The position numbers and the translations under genes are program-made. A stretch of DNA of 45,742 bases. It comes from an uncultured Clostridia bacterium. GTDB lineage: Bacteria > Bacillota > Clostridia > Oscillospirales > Acutalibacteraceae. The notes below the pieces were generated by a model. It made no database searches. It saw nothing but the letters and a program-made list of their open reading frames with translations, and was not told the DNA's origin. Below are positions 31,711-40,477 of this stretch, piece by piece (positions within the stretch are counted from its first letter, which is position 1; the number at the start of each line of letters is the position of its first letter). The stretch lies in contig CANRMX010000014.1 of the NCBI GenBank assembly GCA_947631855.1, positions 1-45,742 on the forward strand. The letters run 5' to 3'.

Positions 31711-32893
31711 GGATATCCTCCCCTCTGTACCGGGCGATGGCGGCGCAGTCCTTGTCGCCCCGGCCGGAAACGGTGATGACGATGCTCTTGTCTTTGCCCA
31801 GCGTAGGCGCCAGCTGCATGGCGTAGGCCACGGCGTGGGCAGATTCGATGGCCGGGATGATCCCCTCGGTCCGCGCCATGTATTCAAAGGCGTTCACCGC
31901 TTCGTCATCGGTGACGGGCACATATTCCGCCCGGCCGATGTCGTGCAGCCAGGCGTGTTCCGGCCCCACGCCGGGATAATCCAGCCCGGCGGAGATGGAA
32001 TACACCGGGGCGATCTGCCCGTATTCGTCCTGGCAGAAATAGGACTTCATGCCGTGGAAGATGCCCAGCCTGCCGGTGTTGACGGTGGCGGCCGTCTCAA
32101 AGGTGTCGATCCCCCTGCCCGCCGCCTCGCAGCCGATGAGCCGCACGGACTTGTCCCCGATAAAATGATAGAAGCTGCCAATGGCGTTGGAGCCGCCGCC
32201 CACGCAGGCGATCACCGCGTCGGGCAGCCGGCCCTCCTTCTCCAGCATCTGCTCCTTGATCTCCTTGGAGATCACCGACTGGAAATCCCGGACGATGGTG
32301 GGGAAGGGATGGGGCCCCATCACAGAGCCCAGGCAGTAGTGGGTGTCGCTGATCCGGGAGGTCCACTCCCGCATGGCCTCGGAGACTGCATCCTTGAGGG
32401 TGGCGGTGCCGGTGGTGACGGGCACCACTTGTGCCCCCAGCAGCCGCATCCGATACACGTTGAGGGCTTGCCGGCGGGTGTCCTCCTCGCCCATGAACAC
32501 CACGCACTCCATGCCCATCAGCGCGGCGGCGGTGGCGGTGGCCACGCCGTGCTGTCCCGCGCCGGTCTCGGCGATGAGCCGGGTCTTGCCCATCTTCTTC
32601 GCCAGCAGCGCCTGTCCCAGCACGTTGTTGATCTTGTGCGCCCCCGTGTGGTTCAGGTCTTCCCGCTTGAGGTAGATCTTCGCGCCGCCCAGGTCCTCCG
32701 TCATTTTCCGGGCAAAGTACAGCCGGGAGGGCCTGCCCGCGTATTCGTTGAGCAGCTCGGTGAGCTCCCGGTTGAAATCGGGATCGGTTTTATAGTGCTC
32801 GTACGCTTCTTCCAGCTCGATGACGGCGTTCATCAGCGTTTCGGGGATATACTGCCCGCCGTGGATGCCGAAGCGCCCCTTTGGATTGGTCAT
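31703..32893 (-). CDS. trpB: Tryptophan synthase beta subunit
   Basis: A 396-residue PLP enzyme joining indole and serine. The PLP Lys lies in [29 protein letters not shown] is the substrate loop, and GGGSNAIG binds the PLP phosphate. AGAAAGG lies upstream, and ATGA overlap with the trpF stop fixes the start. It is the classical TrpB1 type that pairs with TrpA. Confidence 0.97.
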   Translation of the reverse strand: MTNPKGRFGIHGGQYIPETLMNAVIELEEAYEHYKTDPDFNRELTELLNEYAGRPSRLYFARKMTEDLGGAKIYLKREDLNHTGAHKINNVLGQALLAKKMGKTRLIAETGAGQHGVATATAAALMGMECVVFMGEEDTRRQALNVYRMRLLGAQVVPVTTGTATLKDAVSEAMREWTSRISDTHYCLGSVMGPHPFPTIVRDFQSVISKEIKEQMLEKEGRLPDAVIACVGGGSNAIGSFYHFIGDKSVRLIGCEAAGRGIDTFETAATVNTGRLGIFHGMKSYFCQDEYGQIAPVYSISAGLDYPGVGPEHAWLHDIGRAEYVPVTDDEAVNAFEYMARTEGIIPAIESAHAVAYAMQLAPTLGKDKSIVITVSGRGDKDCAAIARYRGEDIHE

Positions 32894-33498
32894 GGTCTGT
32901 CTTCCTTTCTCACGGCGGCAACGAAGGCCGCCATTTTGGTTTGATCTTTGCTCCCGCCGGTCTCGATGCCCGTGCTCACGTCCACCGCAAAGGGCCGCAG
33001 CGCCCGCACGGCGTCGCCCACGTTTTCCGGCGAAAGCCCGCCCGCCAGGAAATAGGGCCGGGAAATATTCCGCAGCAGCGCCCAATCGAAAGCCGTGCCC
33101 GTGCCCGCGCCGGAATCCAGCAGCACAAAATCCGCGGTGCTGGCTTCGGCGGCCGCCACGTCTGCCGCTGTCCCCACCCGGAAAGCCCGGATAACGGGTC
33201 GGTCGGTCAGTGCCCGCAGCCGCCGGAGATACGCCTCATCCTCGCTGCCGTGGAGTTGGGCCAGGTCGATGATCCCTTTTTGCAGGAGCCCGGCCACGGT
33301 CTCGGGGGCTTCGTCCACGAACACCCCCACCGCCCGGATGCCGGGAGAAAGCCTTGCTTTCAGCCCGGCTGCCTGTTCCGGCGGCACATACCGGCGGCTT
33401 TTGGGCCAGAACACGAAGCCGATATACTCCGGCCCCAGCCCGTTGGCGGCCTCGATATCGGCGGGCCGGGAAAGCCCGCACAGCTTGATCTTCGTCAT
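32890..33498 (-). CDS. trpF: Phosphoribosylanthranilate isomerase
   Basis: A 202-residue TIM barrel. The general base Cys7 is in [10 protein letters not shown] and the general acid Asp in [18 protein letters not shown] and VDVSTGIE hold the phosphate. It overlaps both neighbours by ATGA. It is a separate protein here, not fused to trpC. Confidence 0.95.
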   Translation of the reverse strand: MTKIKLCGLSRPADIEAANGLGPEYIGFVFWPKSRRYVPPEQAAGLKARLSPGIRAVGVFVDEAPETVAGLLQKGIIDLAQLHGSEDEAYLRRLRALTDRPVIRAFRVGTAADVAAAEASTADFVLLDSGAGTGTAFDWALLRNISRPYFLAGGLSPENVGDAVRALRPFAVDVSTGIETGGSKDQTKMAAFVAAVRKEDRP

Positions 33499-34277
33499 TG
33501 TGCACCCCGCAGCTCGGCCAGCTTGACCTTTTTGTCTGCGGCCCGCATCAGCGTCTCGCCGATGAGCACCGCATCCGCACCGATGGCCCGCAGCTGCGCC
33601 ACGTCCTCGGCGGTTTGGACGCCGCTTTCCGAGACGAACAGCACGTCTTTGGGGATTCTTTCCCGCAGCCTGCGGCTGTTTTCCGTATCCACGGAAAAGT
33701 CTTTCAGATTCCGGTTGTTCACCCCGATGATCCGCGCGCCCGCCGCCAGCGCCGTTTCCACTTCCCCTTCGTCGTGGGCCTCCACCAGCGCGGAAAGCCC
33801 CAGTTCGTCGCAGAGGGCGATGGATTCCCTGATCTGCTCCCCGGTGAGGATGGCGCAGATGAGCAGCACCGCCGACGCGCCCAGTACCTTGGCCTGCCAG
33901 ATCATGTAGGGGTCCACCGTGAAATCCTTCCGCAGGCAGGGGACGGCCACGGCCGCCGCGATCTCTTCAAGATATTCGTCCCGGCCCAGGAACCATTTGG
34001 GCTCCGTCAGCACGGAGATGGCATCGGCTCCGGCGGCTTCATATTCCCGGGCGATGGCAAGATAGGGGAATTCCGGCGCGATGAGCCCCTTGGAGGGTGA
34101 AGCCTTTTTGCACTCGCAGATGAAGGAGACGCCCGGCTTTTTCAGGGCGGCCTCAAAGGCGAATGTTCCCCGGGGCATAGCCATTGCCCGCCGCCGGAGC
34201 GCCGCTTCCGGGACTTCCCGTTTCGCCTGCGCCACCCGTTCCCGGGCATATCCGGCCAGCTGCTCCAGAATGGTCAC
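33495..34277 (-). CDS. trpC: Indole-3-glycerol phosphate synthase
   Basis: A 260-residue TIM barrel closing the indole ring. Catalytic Lys/Glu motifs are intact: [28 protein letters not shown]. It starts with GTG (34275-34277) that overlaps the trpD stop as GTGA, the only non-ATG start in the operon. Confidence 0.95.
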   Translation of the reverse strand: MTILEQLAGYARERVAQAKREVPEAALRRRAMAMPRGTFAFEAALKKPGVSFICECKKASPSKGLIAPEFPYLAIAREYEAAGADAISVLTEPKWFLGRDEYLEEIAAAVAVPCLRKDFTVDPYMIWQAKVLGASAVLLICAILTGEQIRESIALCDELGLSALVEAHDEGEVETALAAGARIIGVNNRNLKDFSVDTENSRRLRERIPKDVLFVSESGVQTAEDVAQLRAIGADAVLIGETLMRAADKKVKLAELRGAQ

Positions 34278-35305
34278 GCCTCCACCTCCGGGCGGTTGCT
34301 GACTTCAATAAACTTTTGCAGCGTTTCCAATGCCTTGCCGGAGTCGATCAGCTCCGCGGCCAGACGCACGCCCTCCGCCATGCTTTCGGCCTTCCCGCCG
34401 ATATAGAGGGCCGCGCCGGCGTTCATGAGCACGGCGTTCCGCTTGGGGCCGCCCTCGCCTTTCAGAATGCCCAGGGTGATGGCCGCGTTTTCCGCAGGGG
34501 TGCCGCCCTTTAAGTCCTCCCTGGTGCAGCGGGCAAAGCCGAACTCCTCCGGGGTGATCACCGAGGACTTGAACCAGCCATCCTTGATCTCGCACACGGT
34601 GGTGGGGGCGCTGAGGGAGATCTCGTCCAGCTTGTCCTGGCCGTACACCACCATTCCCCGCCGCACGCCCAGATTGATGAGCACCTGGGCCAGCGGGGCC
34701 ACCAGATATTCGTCATAGACGCCCAAAAGCTGCATGGCGGGCTTGCCCGGGTTGGTGAGGGGCCCCAGAATATTGAACACCGTGCGGAAGCCCAGCTCCT
34801 TGCGGATGCCGCCCACATATTTCATGGAGGTGTGGTATTTCTGGGCGAAGAAGAAGCACATCCCCACCTCGTTCAGCAGCTCGATGCACCGCGTCGGGCT
34901 CTGCTGGATGTTGACACCCAGCGCCTCCAGGCAGTCCGCCGTGCCGCACTGGGAGGACGCCGCCCGGTTGCCGTGCTTGGCCATCTTCACGCCGCCGGCG
35001 GCCGCCACCAGCGCGGAGGTGGTGGAAATGTTGAAGCTGTGGGCGTTGTCGCCGCCGGTGCCCACGATCTCGAAGACCTCCATGCCGGTCTCCACTCCGG
35101 TGGCGTGGGCACGCATGGCGGCCGCGCACCCCGCGATCTCGTCGGTGGTCTCGGCCCGGGCGCTTTTGGTGGAGAGGGCCGCCAGGAAAGCGGCGTTCTG
35201 GGTGGGGGTGGTCTCTCCGCTCATGATCTCGTTCATCACGGCGTAGGCCTCGTCGTAGGTCATGTCTTCCTTGTTGACGATCTTCACAATGGCTTCTTTA
35301 ATCAT
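34274..35305 (-). CDS. trpD: Anthranilate phosphoribosyltransferase
   Basis: A 343-residue enzyme that adds PRPP to anthranilate. The PRPP loop is [14 protein letters not shown]; the second motif is [20 protein letters not shown], with Cys in place of the more common Ser, a mild variation. It begins 3 bp after trpG with GGAGA in the trpG end. Not fused to trpG. Confidence 0.95.
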   Translation of the reverse strand: MIKEAIVKIVNKEDMTYDEAYAVMNEIMSGETTPTQNAAFLAALSTKSARAETTDEIAGCAAAMRAHATGVETGMEVFEIVGTGGDNAHSFNISTTSALVAAAGGVKMAKHGNRAASSQCGTADCLEALGVNIQQSPTRCIELLNEVGMCFFFAQKYHTSMKYVGGIRKELGFRTVFNILGPLTNPGKPAMQLLGVYDEYLVAPLAQVLINLGVRRGMVVYGQDKLDEISLSAPTTVCEIKDGWFKSSVITPEEFGFARCTREDLKGGTPAENAAITLGILKGEGGPKRNAVLMNAGAALYIGGKAESMAEGVRLAAELIDSGKALETLQKFIEVSNRPEVEA

Positions 35306-35308
35306 GCT

Positions 35309-35878
35309 TCAAGTCTCCTTTATAAAATTTCTGAGCATCGTCCTGCCGTCCGGCGTCATGATGGATTCCGGGTGGAACTGCACGCCGTAGACCGGATACG
35401 CTTGGTGCTGTACTGCCATCACCTCGCCGTCCAGCGTGAGCGCGGTGACTTTGAGGCTGTCGGGCAGGGTGGCGGGGTCCGCCGCCAGGGAATGGTACCG
35501 GGCCACCGGGGCCGTTTCGGGGCAACCGGCGAACAGCGGGCAGCCGCGGTCGAACCGCACCACCGACTGCTTGCCGTGCATCAGCTCCCGGGCGTAGGTG
35601 ATGGTGGCCCCATAGGCCGCGCAGATGGCCTGATGCCCCAGGCACACGCCCAGGATGGGGACTTCGCCCCCCAGTGCCCGGACCACCTCCAAGATCACCC
35701 CGGCGTCCTCGGGCCTGCCCGGCCCCGGGGACAGGATGATGCGCCGGGGATGCAGGGCCCGGATGGCCTCCACCGGCATCTCGTCGTTGCGGATCACCCG
35801 GATATCCGGGTCGATCGCCCCCACCAGCTGGTAGAGGTTATAGGAAAAGCTGTCGTAGTTGTCGATGAGCAGGATCAT
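35309..35878 (-). CDS. trpG: Anthranilate synthase component II (glutaminase)
   Basis: A 189-residue class I amidotransferase supplying ammonia to TrpE. IDNYDSFSYNL opens it, the nucleophile Cys is in GVCLGHQ, and FHPES holds the His-Glu pair. The frame is open to 35938 inside trpE, but ATG 35878 overlaps the trpE stop as ATGA and begins at the conserved front. In some Firmicutes this subunit also serves PabB. Confidence 0.96.
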   Translation of the reverse strand: MILLIDNYDSFSYNLYQLVGAIDPDIRVIRNDEMPVEAIRALHPRRIILSPGPGRPEDAGVILEVVRALGGEVPILGVCLGHQAICAAYGATITYARELMHGKQSVVRFDRGCPLFAGCPETAPVARYHSLAADPATLPDSLKVTALTLDGEVMAVQHQAYPVYGVQFHPESIMTPDGRTMLRNFIKET

Positions 35879-37341
35879 ATCTCCGCCTCCTGTGCCAGCT
35901 CCAGCGCCTGCAGCGAGGCTCTGGCTTTGTTGAGGCACTCCTCAAATTCCTTTTCCGGCACGGAATCCGCCACGATCCCCGCGCCGCTGCGCACGAACAC
36001 CTTGCCGTTTTTCTTATAGGCAATGCGGATGGCGATGCAGGTGTCCATGTTGCCGGTGAAGTCGATGTACCCGATGGCGCCGCCGTAGATGCCCCGCTTG
36101 TTGTTTTCCAGCGCCCCGATCAACTGGCAGGCCCGTATCTTCGGCGCGCCGGAAAGGGTGCCCGCGGGCAGCACCGCCTGGATGGCATCCAGGGCGTCCC
36201 GGCCCTCTGCCAGCTCGCCCCGCACCGTGGAGCCGATGTGCATCACGTGGGAGAAGCGCTCGATGGAGTGCAGCTTCTCCACCTGCACCGTGCCGAACCG
36301 GCTGACCTTGCCCAGGTCGTTCCGTCCCAAGTCCACCAGCATATTGTGCTCGGCCAGCTCCTTCTCGTCTGCCAGCAGCTCCGCCTCCAGCGCCTGGTCT
36401 TCCCGGTCGGTTTTTCCTCGGGGCCTTGTCCCGGCCAGCGGGAAGGTGTGCAGCACCCCGTTCTCCAGCTTCACCAGCGTCTCCGGCGACGCCCCGGCCA
36501 CCTCCACGTCCGTGCCCGAAAAATAGAACATATACGGCGAAGGGTTGATGGTGCGCAGCATCCGGTAGGTGTTGAACAGGCTCCCGGAGAAGGGCGCGCT
36601 CAGCCGGTTGGAGAGCACGATCTGGAAGATATCCCCCTCCCGGATATGGTGCTTGGCCTTTTCCACCATGGCGCAGAACTGCTCTTTGTCGAACAGCTGG
36701 GTCACTTCTCCCAGCAGCCTGCCGCCCGGCTCGTTTTTCTTTTCGCCGGTGCGCAGCAGCGCCGCCAGCTGTTCAAGCTCCAGCACCGCCTTGTTGTAGC
36801 CCACCTCCACGTCGTCCAGGGGCATGTTGACCATGAGGACGATCTTCTGCCGCAGCTGGTCGAAGGCGATCACCTTGTCGAACAGCATCAGGTCCACGTC
36901 CTTAAAGGCCTCGGTGTCCTCCACATCGCACCGCACCGTGGGCTCGCTGTACCCAAGATAGTCGTAGGAAAAATACCCCATCAGCCCGCCGGTGAAGGAG
37001 GGCAGATGGTCGAACCGCGGGCTCCTGTGTTCGGCCAGGATCTGCCGCAGGTAGGCGGAGGGGTCGTCCGTCTTCACCCGCAGATTGCCGGCTTTCAGCT
37101 CACCGTCCACGCAGGTGATCTCCAGCTTGGGGTCGAAGCCCAGGAAGGTGTAGCGGCCCCAGGTCTCGTTGGCCTGGGCGGATTCCAGCATATAGCAGTG
37201 GGTGGACACGTTCTTGAGGATGCGCATGGTCTCGATGGGCGTGGTGAAATCGGACAGGAGCTCGCAGCTCACCGGCAGCACGTCATAGAGGCCGGTGGCC
37301 GCCAGCTTTTTCACGTCATCCAGGGTCGGCAGAATTTTCAT
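35875..37341 (-). CDS. trpE: Anthranilate synthase component I
   Basis: A 488-residue chorismate-using enzyme. The N-terminal feedback site has MLESA (LLES motif), and the C-terminal domain has DIFQIVLSNRL, LAGTRPRGKT, VDLGRNDLG, AGTLSGAPK and SGAGIVADSVPE. First gene of trpEGDCFBA. ATG 37341 has GGAGG 9 nt ahead; a longer open frame upstream runs through the terminator hairpin and is not used. Confidence 0.97.
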   Translation of the reverse strand: MKILPTLDDVKKLAATGLYDVLPVSCELLSDFTTPIETMRILKNVSTHCYMLESAQANETWGRYTFLGFDPKLEITCVDGELKAGNLRVKTDDPSAYLRQILAEHRSPRFDHLPSFTGGLMGYFSYDYLGYSEPTVRCDVEDTEAFKDVDLMLFDKVIAFDQLRQKIVLMVNMPLDDVEVGYNKAVLELEQLAALLRTGEKKNEPGGRLLGEVTQLFDKEQFCAMVEKAKHHIREGDIFQIVLSNRLSAPFSGSLFNTYRMLRTINPSPYMFYFSGTDVEVAGASPETLVKLENGVLHTFPLAGTRPRGKTDREDQALEAELLADEKELAEHNMLVDLGRNDLGKVSRFGTVQVEKLHSIERFSHVMHIGSTVRGELAEGRDALDAIQAVLPAGTLSGAPKIRACQLIGALENNKRGIYGGAIGYIDFTGNMDTCIAIRIAYKKNGKVFVRSGAGIVADSVPEKEFEECLNKARASLQALELAQEAEI

Positions 37342-37365
37342 GATCCAGTACCTCCAAAAAAAGAA

Positions 37366-37389
37366 CTCCCCGGACTTCTGTCCGAGGAG
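37366..37389 (-). terminator. Second leader terminator before trpE
   Basis: On the minus strand CTCCTCGGAC-AGAA-GTCCGGGGAG (10 bp, one T-G pair) followed by TTC and eight T. It lies between the T-box terminator and the trpE ribosome site. Confidence 0.75.
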
Positions 37390-37390
37390 C

Positions 37391-37675
37391 AAAAAGTCCT
37401 TGACAGAAATCCCTTTCTGTCAAGGACGAATAAACCAGCTTATCCGCGGTGCCACCTTGATTCACGGTTAGACCCATGCGCTTTACAGGATACCAACATA
37501 TCCCCGGCAGATAACGTCTGCCTGCAACGTCGCAGAATACTCTGTGCAAAGCACATTTCACTGCGCCCTCGGCGGTCCATTTGACAACTTGTTTCTTACC
37601 TGACTCTCAGCGCCGCAGGCTCTCTGTGAAGGCATGATTGCCGTTATCTCCGCTTCAACGGTTTCGTGTATTCCA
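37391..37675 (-). promoter_or_regulatory. Tryptophan T-box leader
   Basis: The antiterminator T-box AAGGTGGCACCGCGG is at about 37444-37458; its UGGC pairs with GCCA of uncharged tRNA-Trp. The likely specifier codon UGG is at 37577-37579 in AAATGGACC. The terminator is a long stem at 37395-37427 (GTCCTTGACAGAAA paired) with five T. Uncharged tRNA-Trp should stabilise the antiterminator and let the trp operon be read. Confidence 0.9.
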
Positions 37676-37684
37676 TTAAATCGG

Positions 37685-37713
37685 ATTATAGCACACCGCC
37701 GCCGGGCTGTCAA
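37685..37713 (-). promoter_or_regulatory. trp operon promoter
   Basis: Minus strand TTGACA (37708-37713), 17 nt, TGC-TATAAT (-10 at 37685-37690), a perfect extended consensus. Confidence 0.9.
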
Positions 37714-37751
37714 CAGTTTTTTGCACGGCGTTTTCCCACCCAGGGCGGGCC

Positions 37752-37780
37752 TTGTTTTTTGCCGCCGCTTCGTGTATAAT
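37752..37780 (+). promoter_or_regulatory. Asparaginase promoter
   Basis: TTGTTT (37752-37757), 17 nt, TATAAT (37775-37780), divergent from the trp promoter. Confidence 0.7.
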
Positions 37781-37807
37781 CGGGTGGAAAGGGAAGGGAA
37801 GCCGCTT

Positions 37808-38785
37808 ATGAAAAACATCCTGCTCATCGCCACCGGCGGGACCATCGCATCCAGAAAGACCCAGGACGGCCTGGCCCCCAGCCTGACGCCCCAGGAGCTG
37901 CTGGCCCGGGTGCCGGCGGCCCGGGAATTCTGCCGGGTGGACACGGTGCAGGCCATGAATCTGGACAGCACCAACATCACCCCCGACCACTGGCTCCGGC
38001 TGGCCGGGATCATCGAGGAAAACTATCCCCGCTACGACGGCTTCGTCCTCTGCCACGGCACCGACACCATGGCCTACACCGCCGCCGCCCTCTCCTATCT
38101 TGTCCGGGGCACCCGCAAGCCCATCGTGCTCACCGGTTCCCAAAAGCCCATCGACCAGGAGGACACCGACGCCCGCACCAATCTGCTGGACAGCCTGCGG
38201 TTTGCAAGCGCCGCCGAAAGCGGCGTGTGCATCGTCTTTGAGGGCCACGTCATCGCCGGCACCCGCGCCCACAAAACGCGGTCGAAAAGCTACAACGCCT
38301 TCACCAGCATCAATTTCCCGGACTTGGCCAACATCCGGGACGGCCGGGTGGTGCGGTACATCCCCTGCGCCCAGCCGGAGGAGCCCCGGTTTTCCCACAC
38401 ACTGAGCCGCCGGGTCATGCTTCTCAAGCTGATCCCCGGCATGCCCGCGGGCGTGCTGGCCTCCATGCAGGACCGCTGCGACGGGCTGATCATCGAAAGC
38501 TACGGCGTGGGCGGCATTCCCGATCTCTATCTGGACGAGCTGGATCAGCTGGTCTCCGCCGGGAAAACCGTGGTGATGTCTACCCAGGTGGCCCAGGAGG
38601 GCAGCGACCTGTCGGTGTACCAGGTGGGCCACCGGCTGAAGGAGCGCTACGGTCTGCTGGAAAGCTACGACATGACGCTGGAATCCACGGTGACGAAGCT
38701 CATGTGGGCGCTGGGCCAGTCCGCCGTGCCCGAGACCATCCGCCGGCTCTTCATGACGCCCATCAACTACGACCTGCTGTTTTAG
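37808..38785 (+). CDS. ansA: Asparaginase (type I, cytosolic)
   Basis: A 325-residue asparaginase converting asparagine to aspartate and ammonia. The first catalytic Thr is in ATGGTIAS, the second in CHGTDTMAYTAA; the Lys region reads AHKTRSKSYNAF. There is no signal peptide, unlike periplasmic type II enzymes. ATG 37808 follows AAGGGAAGGGAAG. The gene is single, with its own promoter and terminator. Confidence 0.94.
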   Translation: MKNILLIATGGTIASRKTQDGLAPSLTPQELLARVPAAREFCRVDTVQAMNLDSTNITPDHWLRLAGIIEENYPRYDGFVLCHGTDTMAYTAAALSYLVRGTRKPIVLTGSQKPIDQEDTDARTNLLDSLRFASAAESGVCIVFEGHVIAGTRAHKTRSKSYNAFTSINFPDLANIRDGRVVRYIPCAQPEEPRFSHTLSRRVMLLKLIPGMPAGVLASMQDRCDGLIIESYGVGGIPDLYLDELDQLVSAGKTVVMSTQVAQEGSDLSVYQVGHRLKERYGLLESYDMTLESTVTKLMWALGQSAVPETIRRLFMTPINYDLLF

Positions 38786-38840
38786 GGTTTGCGCTCGATG
38801 GCAAACGCCAAGCGCTCCTCGCTCTTTTTGGATATGATGA

Positions 38841-38864
38841 AGCCTCCCTCACCGGGAGGCTTTT
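38841..38864 (+). terminator. Asparaginase terminator
   Basis: GCCTCCC-TCACC-GGGAGGC followed by five T. It lies between convergent genes and may serve both. Confidence 0.85.
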
Positions 38865-38866
38865 TG

Positions 38867-40417
38867 CTATTTCTCAGGAGGCGCGGGCAGCACCTCTTTG
38901 CCCGGCTCGGGCCGGCCCACATACTGCATGTGGGGGAAGATCACCTGCAAATACGCGTCAGGAAAGCAGGTATCGAAGAACTGCTGCACCGCGTTTTCCG
39001 CCGGGATGCCCTGCACCCGCTCGCTCTGGCGGTACACCGCCCCGGCGGAGAGCAGAATGTCGATGGCCATGAACACGCTCACCGCCGCGGTGAGGGGCCG
39101 CCCGATGCGCTTGGGGATGCGCTGCACCGTGTTGGACAGCACCGGGTACAAATCTTTCACCCACACCAGCCCCAGCACGCCCCAGAAGAAGGAGTACATC
39201 AGGTTGGTGCGCCCGCCCAGGCTGAGCATGCTGCCGGTGTATTCCCAGGACACTGTGCCGAACACCAGCTGCTGGATCAGGCTGCAGGCGTATTCAAATC
39301 CGCCGCCGATCACCATGCTGGAGAGGAAGATCAACAAGTCCTTCTGATTGTACATCTTGTAGAGCACCAGGGTGAACAGCACCGCCCCGAAGCCGTATAC
39401 CAGAATAAACGGCCCGAATACCACGCTGACCCGCAGTTCAAAGTGATGGGGCGGGGTCAGCAGCACGTAGGCAGTCTCCAGCAGGAAGCCCACGAAGCTG
39501 CCCGCCACGAAGATCCAGAAGAGCTTGGAATAGCACAGCCCAAAGGCAAAGGGACGCTCCGCACCTTCGGGCAGAGTCTGCTCGTAGGCGGCGATGGCGG
39601 CCTCGTTGCGGCGGCGCAGAGCCTCGGAGGAACGGCGGCGGAACACGTCGATATTCTGCCGGAACAGCTCCAGCTCCTTGTTGTGCCGCAGGGATTTCAG
39701 ATCGGGGAAGGCTTTCAGCAGCCGGCGGTGCCGCCGGTTGGCCCAGAGGCTCTCCTGATATTTCTCCTTGAGCGCCTCGGCCCGCTGCTGCCATTCGGTT
39801 TCCAGCGCCTGCCGCTTTTCGCCCGCGGCGGCGGCGCCCTCATACAGGCCCTCGCCCAGCCGATCCGAGCCCTCTTTCAGCAGCGCGGCCACGGTCTCCA
39901 AACTTTTCAGCTTGCGGTTGAGCCCGATGATCGCCTCCACTGTCACGGCGAAATCCGCCAGCAGCAGGGCGCTGAGGATCCCCAAAATCACCCAGCCCGG
40001 CACGGTGGGGATCCGCTGCACCAGCCGCCGGGTGAAGGGCATCACATAGCCCACCACGGCGGTGCCCGCAAAGGCCCACAGCACGGAAAACCGCAGGCAG
40101 ATGTAGCCGTTCAGATTGTGGGGCTCGTTGGAATAATCCCACCACTTCTGGTGGAAGATTTTTTCCAGCAGGAAGCCCGCCACCCATTCCAGGGCGGAGC
40201 CCACCACCATGCTGCCGATGAGCAGCGCGGCGGGATGGTGCCCAAAGGGCCGCAGGCAGAGATCGATCAGCACCACGCCGAAGCCGTAGATGGGGCACAG
40301 CGGCCCGGAGAGGAATCCCCGGTTGACAAAGCGCTTCTCCACTATGGCGGCGAATACCACCTCGCCGCACCAGCCCAGAAACGCGAAGATGAAAAAGCTC
40401 CACAGATACGTAACCAT
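38867..40417 (-). CDS. Membrane protein with duplicated PF06541 (CmpB-like) domain
   Basis: A 516-residue protein. Residues 1-150 form one four- to five-helix unit (FFIFAFLGWCGEVVFAA, GPLCPIYGFGVV, ALEWVAGFLLEK, KWWDYS). A charged, probably coiled-coil linker of about 120 residues follows, then a second unit with the same landmarks (FVGFLLETAY, GPFILVYGFGAVLF, GGFEYACSLIQQ, TVSWEYTG). PF06541 is annotated as putative ABC transporter permease, but no ATPase is adjacent, so transport is unproven. Common in Clostridia. GAGGACA precedes the start. Confidence 0.8.
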   Translation of the reverse strand: MVTYLWSFFIFAFLGWCGEVVFAAIVEKRFVNRGFLSGPLCPIYGFGVVLIDLCLRPFGHHPAALLIGSMVVGSALEWVAGFLLEKIFHQKWWDYSNEPHNLNGYICLRFSVLWAFAGTAVVGYVMPFTRRLVQRIPTVPGWVILGILSALLLADFAVTVEAIIGLNRKLKSLETVAALLKEGSDRLGEGLYEGAAAAGEKRQALETEWQQRAEALKEKYQESLWANRRHRRLLKAFPDLKSLRHNKELELFRQNIDVFRRRSSEALRRRNEAAIAAYEQTLPEGAERPFAFGLCYSKLFWIFVAGSFVGFLLETAYVLLTPPHHFELRVSVVFGPFILVYGFGAVLFTLVLYKMYNQKDLLIFLSSMVIGGGFEYACSLIQQLVFGTVSWEYTGSMLSLGGRTNLMYSFFWGVLGLVWVKDLYPVLSNTVQRIPKRIGRPLTAAVSVFMAIDILLSAGAVYRQSERVQGIPAENAVQQFFDTCFPDAYLQVIFPHMQYVGRPEPGKEVLPAPPEK

Positions 40418-40447
40418 TGTCCGTCCTCATTCCAAAAAGATATCCCT

Positions 40448-40477
40448 ATTATAGCGCCCTCAACGGGCTGCCGTCAA
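40448..40477 (-). promoter_or_regulatory. Promoter of the PF06541 gene
   Basis: Minus strand TTGACG (40472-40477), 18 nt, TATAAT (40448-40453). It overlaps the end of the nnr coding region. Confidence 0.65.
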
